7,123 nucleotides of DNA from Verrucomicrobia subdivision 3 bacterium UBA7542 (GTDB lineage Bacteria; Verrucomicrobiota; Verrucomicrobiia; Limisphaerales; UBA11358), in contig DLMG01000418.1 in assembly GCA_002479245.1 (NCBI GenBank), positions 1 to 7,123 on the forward strand, given 5' to 3'. The notes beneath the pieces are model-generated. The model did not search any database. It was given only the letters and a program-made list of their open reading frames with translations, and was not told the origin of the DNA. Made by a program: the position numbers and the translations under genes. Below are positions 1 to 5,335 of the stretch, piece by piece (the first letter of the stretch is position 1; each line of letters opens with the position of its first letter).

Positions 1-392
1 CCCTGCTCCGTCTCGACGCGCAACGTCTGTGAGCCTTCAAAATAACCGCGTCCCTGGATCACCTGCACGCCGCGCATTTTGGCCAGCGTGGCCACGCCGC
101 CGCCGAGTTTTTCCAGAATGGACTCCTTCCACGCGCGCAGTTTCGGCAAATCCACCGTCGGCGGCGTGAACGTGATGCCGCGATGTTCGGAATCCTTGGC
201 GGCGGTGATCTGGTGCGTCGCGTAAAGCAGCGCCTTCGACGGAATGCAGCCGCGATTCAGGCAAACGCCCCCCAGCCGCTTCTCGCGTTCAACGAGAATG
301 ACTTTCATGCCCAGGTCGGCGGCGTAAAAAGCCGCGGCGTATCCGCCCGGTCCCGCGCCGACAACCACGATTTGAGTTTTGATTGGGTCCAT
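1..392 (-). CDS. lpdA: Dihydrolipoyl dehydrogenase (E3), N-terminal part, runs off the left edge
   Basis: This is the first 130 codons of an FAD-dependent dihydrolipoyl dehydrogenase, which reoxidises the lipoyl groups of 2-oxo acid dehydrogenase E2 with NAD+. It is open through the window edge. The protein begins MDPIKTQIVVVGAGPGGYAA, giving the FAD-binding GxGxxG at residues 12-17 and the acidic E35 at the end of the second beta strand. The redox-active disulfide motif GGVCLNRGCIPSK follows at 41-53, with C44 and C49 as the dithiol pair. This spacing is diagnostic of the E3 subgroup of pyridine nucleotide disulfide oxidoreductases. The start at 392 is the only one placing the Rossmann fold at the usual distance from the N terminus. 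No clear Shine-Dalgarno precedes it; upstream is a T-rich run and then the insertion element. It lies downstream of the E2 gene, so co-transcription with it is expected. The NAD-binding, central and dimerisation domains are outside the window. Confidence 0.95.
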   Translation of the reverse strand, partial: MDPIKTQIVVVGAGPGGYAAAFYAADLGMKVILVEREKRLGGVCLNRGCIPSKALLYATHQITAAKDSEHRGITFTPPTVDLPKLRAWKESILEKLGGGVATLAKMRGVQVIQGRGYFEGSQTLRVETEQ

Positions 393-401
393 AGGAAAAA
401 A

Positions 402-425
402 TGGAGTGATGGAGTATTGGAGTAT
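402..425 (+). repeat. Left inverted arm: three 8-bp TGGAGTRW units
   Basis: There are three contiguous 8-bp units at 402-409, 410-417 and 418-425, with a decayed fourth (TGATTGAT) at 426-433 that runs into the IVP stop codon. On the coding (minus) strand this arm lies after the IVP stop codon and is followed by a run of six T (396-401), then the E3 start codon. Confidence 0.85.
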
Positions 426-432
426 TGATTGA

Positions 433-879
433 TTAGTCGCCGCCGCCGTAGGCAATGTTGCTCTCTTTCAGCACGAGATGGTCAATCCAGTCACCGGCCA
501 TCTCCTTGCGCTCAAGACTTTCCACAAGTTTCAAAAGGCCGTTTTCGAGTTTAAAGGCCAGTGCGTTCAGTGCATCGAAGTCCGCCGGTTGAAGTTGCCC
601 TGCTTTGTGATAAGCGATGAGTCCGGAAACCGACTCGCCAAGTGAGCCGAGCGCGAAGTTTAAAAACTGCAGATATTCGCGGATGGAACGCCGGCAATAA
701 CCTTCGGCGATGTTTCGATGCACCGAATCCGCGGAGGCAATTCCCTGCGATGCGACTCGTCGCAAATCGTAAGGCCACATCCGGAAAACACGACTGCAAG
801 AAACGTAAAAATCAATCGCATCCTGCCACACCCGCAGTTGCTGATACCCGCGATTTTTGTTTCGATAATTCGTTTCCAT
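433..879 (-). CDS. Four helix bundle protein (23S rRNA intervening-sequence protein family)
   Basis: This 148-residue protein is a complete member of the four-helix-bundle/IVP family first described from 23S rRNA intervening sequences. The family core is clear: an N-terminal helix with YQQLRVWQDAIDFY (about residues 13-26), then SVHRNIAEGYCRRSIREYL (about 52-70), matching the conserved NIAEG...S..EY pattern. FLNFALGSLGESVSGL follows, and a C-terminal helix ends near KLVESLERK. The length is slightly above the usual 115-130 residues because of a C-terminal extension. Family members form homopentameric bundles, and relatives serve as accessory proteins (Avd) in diversity-generating retroelements. 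No catalytic function is known, and no reverse transcriptase is visible here. It is flanked by inverted 8-bp repeat arrays and sits between E2 (39 nt away) and E3 (40 nt away) in the same direction. A 60-nt sample inside it (481-540) is 52% GC against 65% in a sample of E2 (1021-1080), consistent with a foreign insert. The start overlaps the innermost decayed repeat unit. Confidence 0.9.
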   Translation of the reverse strand: METNYRNKNRGYQQLRVWQDAIDFYVSCSRVFRMWPYDLRRVASQGIASADSVHRNIAEGYCRRSIREYLQFLNFALGSLGESVSGLIAYHKAGQLQPADFDALNALAFKLENGLLKLVESLERKEMAGDWIDHLVLKESNIAYGGGD

Positions 880-917
880 ATCTCATCACCCCAACACTCC
901 ATCACTCCAATACTCCG
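878..917 (-). repeat. Right inverted arm: five 8-bp units supplying the IVP leader
   Basis: Read on the minus strand from 917, the units are CGGAGTAT, TGGAGTGA, TGGAGTGT, TGGGGTGA and a decayed TGAGATAT. The last overlaps the ATG of the four-helix-bundle gene (879-877). The first unit starts one base after the E2 stop codon (919-921). The units contain GGAG or GGGGTGA, which resemble Shine-Dalgarno sequences, so the array may also be the translation leader of the gene. The base pairing with the left arm is described under the enclosing element. Confidence 0.85.
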
Positions 918-918
918 T

Positions 919-2181
919 TCACAGTTTTATTGCTTCCTCGCCAAAGTCTTCCATCGCTTTCACGAGATCCACCATAAACCGCGCCGCCGCGCCACCGTCA
1001 ATCACCCGATGGTCATACGACAATCCCAGCGGCGTCATCATGCGCACCTCGACCTTGCCGTCGCGCGCGACCGGTTTCATCGCGCCGCGGCCGAGGCCGA
1101 GAATGGCCACTTCCGGTTTGTTGATGATGGGCGTGAAATGCGCGCTGCCGATGGCACCCTGATTGGTGATGGTGAACGTGCCGCCTTTCATTTCCTCCGC
1201 CGTCACCTTCCGGTCGCGGGCCTTTTGCGCAAGTTGTTCCAGTTCCTTCGCCAATTCGAGCACGCTCTTCCGGTCCGCGTCGCGGATGACCGGCACGATC
1301 AAGCCCTGCTCGGTGTCCACCGCAATGCCGATGTGGAAATATTCCTTGAACACAACCTCCTGCGCGATTTCATCAAGGCTGGAGTTGAAAATTGGATGTT
1401 TTTTCAACGTCCCGACCAGCGCCTTGAGCACGAGCGGCGTGAGCGTGAGCTTTGCGCCCTTTTTCTCATAAGCCAGCGCGTATTTCTTCCGCAACTCGTT
1501 GAGCCGCGTGAAATCGGCGTCGTCGAATTGGGTGACGTGCGGGATGGCATTCCAGTTCTCCCACATCCGCCGCGCAATCACTTGGCGCAGTTGCGTCAGC
1601 GGCTTCTTCGTCACCGGCCCCCATTTGGAAAAATCAATTGATTCGGCGGCCGGTTTTGCCGGCACCACGGCAGCAACCTTGGGTTTGTCCGTCGCTTTCT
1701 GCAAACGCGCGATATAGGCGCGGATGTCGCCGGTGACGATTCGTCCGCCCGCCTCGCTGCCGCGCACCTTGGACAAATCAATGCCCAGCTCGCGCGCGAG
1801 CCGGCGGATGGATGGCGAGGCGACCGGCGCGGCCACGGGCTTCGGAATTTCCTCCCCGTCCTCGGCTGCCGATTCTTCAACCGGCGTTTCGGGTTCCGGC
1901 TCCGGCGCGGCCCATTTCGCGGCGGGCGCGGCGGCGACAACCGGTTGATCACCACCGCTCAATGAGATGAGGCGCTGGCCGACGCTGATTTTGTCGCCTG
2001 CTTTGACGTAAATTTTCGTGACAACACCGGCGGCCGTGGACGGGATGGAAGCCACGGCCTTTTCATTTTCCAATTCGAGAATGGCCTGATCCTTGGCGAC
2101 AGGGTCGCCTTCCTTCACGAAGACATTGACCACGACGCCTGAATCAGCGCCTTCACCGAGTTTGGGAAGTTTAACATCCAT
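919..2181 (-). CDS. aceF: 2-oxo acid dehydrogenase E2 component (dihydrolipoamide acetyltransferase, pyruvate dehydrogenase type)
   Basis: This 420-residue E2 core enzyme transfers the acyl group from lipoyl-lysine to CoA. Domain order is complete. A lipoyl domain covers about 1-76 with ELENEKAVAS, lipoylated lysine K41. An Ala/Pro/Glu-rich hinge covers about 78-121. A peripheral-subunit-binding domain covers about 122-157 (PSIRRLARELGIDLSKVRG...GRIVTGDI). A second linker follows, then the CoA-acyltransferase catalytic domain with the active-site DHRVIDG (H391, D395) and the GTFTITNQGAIG strand. The HRVIDG...AARF ending resembles AceF rather than the SucB pattern, so acetyltransferase is favoured over succinyltransferase. 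An ATG 36 nt further upstream (2217) is in frame, but it would add 12 residues before a normal lipoyl-domain start; I chose 2181. There is no obvious Shine-Dalgarno. E3 follows in the same direction after the IVP insert. No E1 gene is adjacent, because a divergent gene lies upstream. Confidence 0.93.
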   Translation of the reverse strand: MDVKLPKLGEGADSGVVVNVFVKEGDPVAKDQAILELENEKAVASIPSTAAGVVTKIYVKAGDKISVGQRLISLSGGDQPVVAAAPAAKWAAPEPEPETPVEESAAEDGEEIPKPVAAPVASPSIRRLARELGIDLSKVRGSEAGGRIVTGDIRAYIARLQKATDKPKVAAVVPAKPAAESIDFSKWGPVTKKPLTQLRQVIARRMWENWNAIPHVTQFDDADFTRLNELRKKYALAYEKKGAKLTLTPLVLKALVGTLKKHPIFNSSLDEIAQEVVFKEYFHIGIAVDTEQGLIVPVIRDADRKSVLELAKELEQLAQKARDRKVTAEEMKGGTFTITNQGAIGSAHFTPIINKPEVAILGLGRGAMKPVARDGKVEVRMMTPLGLSYDHRVIDGGAAARFMVDLVKAMEDFGEEAIKL

Positions 2182-2286
2182 AATTAACAGGGGGCAAGTT
2201 GGCGGAAAACCCCGCATTGTTCCAGTAATTATTTTGTGCGCTCAACGACGCGGGACGCAACCGGCCACTGTAATCATTCTTCTCTG

Positions 2287-2366
2287 CCTGGGAGCGCCGG
2301 CGTCCCGCCGGCTCGCCGTGTTGGACAAACAGTCCTGCCTGCCGACGAGACGTCGGCGCTCCCAGG
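2287..2366. repeat. REPIN-like compound palindrome A (GGAG-headed)
   Basis: The 18-bp outer arms CCTGGGAGCGCCGGCGTC (2287-2304) and 2349-2366 are inverted copies with one mismatch. Each half has its own hairpin: left, GCCGGCG TCC CGCCGGC (2296-2312), preceded by GGAG at 2291-2294; right, GCCGACG AGA CGTCGGC (2341-2357), followed by CTCC at 2359-2362. A tetranucleotide head plus a short hairpin, repeated in inverted orientation, is the known plan of REPINs. Its translation (GSAGVPPA) is one I associate with repeats scattered in verrucomicrobial genomes. It could also act as a bidirectional transcription or supercoiling signal between the divergent genes. Confidence 0.8.
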
Positions 2367-2509
2367 GTTCGCCATCCGGCTCAGTCCCAATACACAGTTG
2401 GTGGCGGCAGCAAGATACGCCAATCAACGCCCCTTTTCCCAATCCCGCACCCGGCCGGGAATAATCCGGAACAGCGGAAGCAGCGCGGGAACTTTTTTGC
2501 CAACAATGA

Positions 2510-2538
2510 TTGACAGAATCACCCCCAAAAACTACAAA
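2510..2538 (+). promoter_or_regulatory. Candidate sigma-70 promoter for the double-cubane gene
   Basis: A perfect TTGACA (-35) at 2510-2515 is followed by a 17-bp spacer and TACAAA (-10; four of six consensus positions) at 2533-2538. Transcription would begin near 2545 and leave a leader of about 105 nt before the start codon at 2652. No operator is recognised around it. The site is inferred from sequence alone, and the -10 is imperfect. Confidence 0.4.
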
Positions 2539-2651
2539 GCCGCCTGCCCAATCTTAACTGGGTCACACCATGCGCCACGTGAATCCAATCCGGAGTGGTC
2601 CGAACCGCTGTGAGCCCGCTTGCGGCCATGCTCTGGTAATGAGCAGCCATT

Positions 2652-3953
2652 ATGGCACGTAATCCTTGCTGTCAATCACCCGCCGCGCGCGCAGACGCTT
2701 TGCCGGAACCGCTGGCCTGGTTTGCCGGCATGATTGACCACTGCTACGATTACGCCGAAGCCGCCAAGGCGCAAGGCCGGCCGGTCGTGGGCATCCTGTG
2801 CGAGTTCACACCGCGCGAAATCATCCTCGCCGCCGGCGCCGTGCCGGTCTGCCTGTGCGGCGGCTCCGCGGAAACCATCCCCGCAGCGGAGCAATATCTG
2901 CCGGCCAATCTGTGCCCCCTGATTAAATCCACCTTCGGCTATCACGTCAAAGGCTCAAACCCATTTCTAAACTGGTCGGACCTGGTGGTCGCCGAGACGA
3001 CCTGCGACGGGAAGAAGAAGATGTTCGAGCTGATGGGCGCAACGAAGCCGATGTATGTGCTCGAACTGCCCCAGAAAGCCGATGACCCCGACGCCCTCGA
3101 ACACTGGACGCGCGAAGTGCGGAAACTCAAGGAACACCTGGAGCAGCGCTTCCACACGAACATCACCGATGAGAAGCTTCGCGAAGCGATCCGGCTGATG
3201 AACCGTGAGCGCGGATTGCGGCGGCAACTGGCGGATTTGATGACCGCGGACAATCCGCGGCTGACCGGCCGGCAATTGATCGAGTTCAAGAGCATCATTT
3301 CAGGCATCGAAGCGGATCTGCAGCAGTACGAACGGGCGATTCAATATTTCGGCGCCCCCGGAATGGTGGGTGCCCTATCAGAACCAGAAGGTAGGGCGCG
3401 TCACTCCGTGCGCGCCGATCTGGGGAATCGCGAAGGCGGCGCGCAGGGGACTGCGCGCCCTACCATTGGCAGTCCATCCGCATCGCCGGCCAAACCCGAA
3501 CACAAAGTCCGCGTCATGCTGACCGGCGTGCCTATTGTTCACGGGGCGGAACGTGTTTTGGAAATCATCGAAGATGCCGGCGCGGTCGTAGTCGGCATGG
3601 AAAATTGCACCGGCCTCAAGCCCATTCTCGACGATGTGGATTTGGACGAGCCGGATCCCCTCTGCGCCATCGCCCGGAAATATTACCACCTCCCCTGCTC
3701 CGTCATGACGTTGAACACGCGGCGATTCGAAATCCTCCGCTCGCTGGCCGCGAAATTCCGTCCGCAGTGCGTCATCGAACTCGTCTGGCAGGCTTGCCTC
3801 ACCTACGACATCGAATCATTCCACATCCGCAAATTGGTCGAGGAAGAACTCCACCTGCCCTACCTGAAAATCACGACAGATTATTCGCCGTCGGATTCGG
3901 CGAGAATTTCTGCGCGTGTCGAAGCGCTGCTGGAAACCGTCCGAGGCCGTTAG
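2652..3953 (+). CDS. Double-cubane-cluster anaerobic reductase, YjiM type (2-hydroxyacyl-CoA dehydratase superfamily)
   Basis: This 433-residue protein belongs to the BcrC/BadD/HgdB superfamily and most resembles E. coli YjiM and the double-cubane-cluster proteins (DCCP). These carry a cysteine-bridged [8Fe-9S] cluster and perform low-potential, ATP-driven reductions with a partner activator ATPase. Matching blocks run in order: VVGILCEFTPREIILAAGA (45-63), NLCPLIKS (86-93), DLVVAETTCDGKKKMFE (110-126), LTGVPI (290-295), VVGMENCTG (313-321), LPCS (347-350), WQACLTYDIES (379-389) and ITTDYS near the end. C50, C88, C118, C319, C349 and C382 lie in conserved blocks and are candidate cluster ligands. 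It is longer than YjiM (about 383 residues), largely because the interdomain linker is expanded. Residues 247-271 there are encoded by an in-frame palindromic repeat. A stop (2640-2642) sits just upstream in frame, supporting the ATG at 2652. The natural substrate is unknown, and no activator gene is in the window. Confidence 0.88.
   Translation: MARNPCCQSPAARADALPEPLAWFAGMIDHCYDYAEAAKAQGRPVVGILCEFTPREIILAAGAVPVCLCGGSAETIPAAEQYLPANLCPLIKSTFGYHVKGSNPFLNWSDLVVAETTCDGKKKMFELMGATKPMYVLELPQKADDPDALEHWTREVRKLKEHLEQRFHTNITDEKLREAIRLMNRERGLRRQLADLMTADNPRLTGRQLIEFKSIISGIEADLQQYERAIQYFGAPGMVGALSEPEGRARHSVRADLGNREGGAQGTARPTIGSPSASPAKPEHKVRVMLTGVPIVHGAERVLEIIEDAGAVVVGMENCTGLKPILDDVDLDEPDPLCAIARKYYHLPCSVMTLNTRRFEILRSLAAKFRPQCVIELVWQACLTYDIESFHIRKLVEEELHLPYLKITTDYSPSDSARISARVEALLETVRGR
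3351..3378 (-). repeat. Possible decayed REP half next to element B
   Basis: GGCGCCC (3351-3357) can pair with GGGTGCC (3368-3374, one mismatch). It is followed by CTAT (3375-3378) where an inverted GTAG head would give CTAC. This is the layout of one reverse-orientation REP half, placed 12 bp before the intact element that starts at 3390. It is coding sequence for the residues just before the linker insert, so a chance match is possible. Confidence 0.3.
3390..3464. repeat. REPIN-like compound palindrome B, in frame inside a gene (GTAG-headed)
   Basis: The outer arms GGTAGGGCGCG (3390-3400) and CGCGCCCTACC (3454-3464) are perfect inverted copies. The left half is GTAG (3391-3394) plus the hairpin GGCGCG...CGCGCC (3395-3400/3411-3416). 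The right half is a perfect 9-bp hairpin GGCGCGCAG GGGA CTGCGCGCC (3438-3459) plus CTAC (3460-3463). The element spans exactly 75 bp and begins on a codon boundary of the host gene, so it encodes 25 residues (247-271) without breaking the frame. It lies between the N- and C-terminal domains, where the YjiM protein has a short linker. GTAG followed by an imperfect hairpin is the classic REP signature. Confidence 0.85.
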
Positions 3954-4268
3954 GCTGCCGAAACCCGGGCCTGACCGCATTACAGAACCGACCAGCCAAC
4001 GACCAACCAGCCATGTACCGCCGTCGGTGAAGAGCGAGCCTCCGGAAAGATCGGCTACGATCTGCCGTGAGCCGATACACAATATAAATAATAAATAACT
4101 TGCCTTCGTGGCGGCTGCATACAGAATTTTCGCTAATACAGATGCGTCAACGTTCTGTGAATCACTCGCGAACATCCGACCTTCATCCGGTCATGGCGGC
4201 AGGGTGTTGTTCGACGTCAGATGAGGCCGCGCAGTGCCGGTTAGTTAACTCCAACGAAAGGAATCCCC
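3954..4268. other. Intergenic region of 315 bp, no gene recognised
   Basis: The space between the double-cubane gene and the DUF3034 gene contains no recognisable coding region. It holds a short inverted repeat (ATCGGCT 4050-4056 / AGCCGAT 4070-4076), an A/T-rich block at about 4079-4098 that is unusual for this GC-rich window, and an 8-bp palindrome AGTTAACT at 4243-4250 just before the ribosome binding site of the next gene. No convincing promoter or U-tract terminator was found. The gap is long enough for the downstream genes to have their own promoter. Confidence 0.5.
4256..4262 (+). promoter_or_regulatory. Ribosome binding site fixing the TTG start of the DUF3034 gene
   Basis: GAAAGGA ends 6 nt before TTG at 4269. 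It is the clearest Shine-Dalgarno sequence at any plus-strand start in the window. It supports the rare TTG start, which is also the start that gives a complete signal peptide. Confidence 0.6.
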
Positions 4269-5303
4269 TTGAGCCATCATACTCGAATCATCTCGCTGGC
4301 CTTCGCTTCGGCGTTGGCCTGGACGGCTACCGCGGCTGACCCCGCCGGCAGCTCGTCCGAAACCCCATCCACTTCTCCCTCTTCCCCCACCAAACCGCCT
4401 GTCGCGGCTGACGGCCCTTCTGCCAGCCCGGCAGGCGCCACAGTGGCGGCCAAAGCAGAAAAACCGCCGCCACTGCCCCTGCATGAAATCGAAGGCAACG
4501 GCGGTGTTTTCTCCACCTTCTCGGCTTACCTCGTGAACCCGCCGAGAAACGGCGAGCCGGTCGGTCGGCCCAGCATCGGGTTTGGCTACATCAATATGGG
4601 CTACGGTCGAGACCTGGTGGCGCTGACGGTGACAGAAACACCCTGGGAACGTCTCGAGCTGGGATTCGGCTATGATCAGCTCAACCTGGGGGATCTGCCG
4701 ACGGCGATCGCGGCGCCGCCAATGAATGGTCCCCGGATTGACAACACGCTGGCGATGTATAACGCCAACGCGCGGCTGCTAATTCTGAAGGAAAACGAAT
4801 TCGACCAGAAATGGCTGCCGGCGATCACGGCCGGGATTCATTACAAGTACAATGATGGCGTCAACCGGATCGATGACCAGCTTGGGGGCGGGCTGTCCAC
4901 GACGGGGCTCTCGAACCATGAGGGTTTGGATTTCACGCTTTACGCTTCCAAGATGCTCACGTTTTTGCCACGGCCAGTGTTAGTGAACGTGGGGGGGCGG
5001 GCGACCAAGAGCGCGGAGATCGGCTTGTTGGGTTTCACCGACGAATACAGCTTTCTCTTTGAAGGCAGCGTGGTGGTATTGGTCACGGACCGGATCATGT
5101 TGGCTGCTGAATACAAACAGCAGCCCAGAGGGTTCACTCCAATTCCCGGTCTCATCGGCGCGCCAGATGACTGGTGGACCATTGATGCCGGCTATGTGGT
5201 CAACTCACACATGACTGTGGCGGTGGGCTACGGCCACTTCGGCACAGTGGCCAACCATGAGGCCAACGGCGTGTGGGGCATCACCACGAAGTGGGAGTTC
5301 TGA
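4269..5303 (+). CDS. DUF3034 family outer-membrane protein with signal peptide
   Basis: This 344-residue exported protein starts at TTG. Residues 1-23 form a signal peptide: a short polar/basic start (MSHHTR), a hydrophobic core (IISLAFASALAW) and an Ala-rich cleavage region (TATAA|D). A low-complexity Pro/Ser/Ala stretch (about 24-70) follows. The rest has alternating aromatic and polar strands typical of an outer-membrane beta barrel, ending in an aromatic C terminus (GITTKWEF, terminal Phe), as barrel proteins do. The body resembles DUF3034: ELGFGYDQLNLGDL, WLPAITAGIHYKYND, SAEIGLLGFTDEYSFLFEGS, MLAAEYKQQPRG and VAVGYGHFGTVAN each correspond to conserved blocks as I recall that family. Function is unknown; a pore or structural role in the outer membrane is inference. 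The methyltransferase begins 32 nt downstream, so the two are probably co-transcribed. Confidence 0.75.
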   Translation: MSHHTRIISLAFASALAWTATAADPAGSSSETPSTSPSSPTKPPVAADGPSASPAGATVAAKAEKPPPLPLHEIEGNGGVFSTFSAYLVNPPRNGEPVGRPSIGFGYINMGYGRDLVALTVTETPWERLELGFGYDQLNLGDLPTAIAAPPMNGPRIDNTLAMYNANARLLILKENEFDQKWLPAITAGIHYKYNDGVNRIDDQLGGGLSTTGLSNHEGLDFTLYASKMLTFLPRPVLVNVGGRATKSAEIGLLGFTDEYSFLFEGSVVVLVTDRIMLAAEYKQQPRGFTPIPGLIGAPDDWWTIDAGYVVNSHMTVAVGYGHFGTVANHEANGVWGITTKWEF

Positions 5304-5335
5304 AAACAACAAAACAACACAAAGAGAAACATGGT

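Larger units (their letters stand above)
402..917. mobile_element. Putative IVP-type insertion: four-helix-bundle gene enclosed by inverted arrays of an 8-bp repeat
   Basis: The left boundary has three tandem 8-bp units (TGGAGTGA, TGGAGTAT, TGGAGTAT; 402-425). The right boundary has the same unit in opposite orientation (four clear units, 886-917, plus one degenerate unit at 878-885). The arms share exact inverted matches such as TGGAGTGATGGAGT (402-415 against 909-896) and GGAGTATTGGAGT (411-423 against 916-904). The gene inside fills almost all of the interval. The insert begins directly after the E2 stop codon and ends about 10 bp before the E3 start, so it interrupts neither gene. Known relatives of the encoded protein occur in 23S rRNA intervening sequences, which also have complementary ends. 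That this block is or was mobile is inference; no transposase, reverse transcriptase or target duplication is seen. Confidence 0.5.
2182..2651. other. Divergent intergenic region with repeat and promoter
   Basis: This 470-bp stretch separates the minus-strand E2 gene from the plus-strand double-cubane gene and must hold the leftward and rightward control signals. It contains the compound palindrome at 2287-2366 and a good sigma-70-like promoter at 2510-2538 for the plus strand. For the minus strand I see only a weak candidate (TTGAGC around 2245 with AACAAT 18 bp further on). Open frames crossing it have no recognisable domain and partly translate the repeat, so I do not call genes here. Confidence 0.7.

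Noticed and set aside
393..917. Diversity-generating retroelement, because its Avd protein is also a four-helix bundle
   Set aside because: There is no reverse transcriptase, no template/variable repeat pair and no C-type lectin target in the window. The protein fits the free-standing IVP family.
718..1641. 307-codon plus-strand open frame
   Set aside because: It is antisense to the E2 and IVP genes, His/Arg-rich without a domain, and both opposite-strand genes have clear family motifs.
2236..2613. 125-codon plus-strand frame in the divergent region
   Set aside because: Part of it is the translation of palindrome A (GSAGVPPARR), the rest is low-information, and there is no ribosome binding site. 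The perfect TTGACA at 2510 lies inside it, which fits intergenic DNA better.
3991..4013. Direct repeat ACCAGCCA with 15-bp spacing
   Set aside because: Two copies of 8 bp in low-complexity C/A-rich sequence are compatible with chance, and no further copies or flanking structure are seen.
4050..4076. Inverted repeat ATCGGCT/AGCCGAT as a terminator after the double-cubane gene
   Set aside because: The stem is only 7 bp with a 13-nt loop and no T run follows; the next bases are A-rich. It is not a credible intrinsic terminator.
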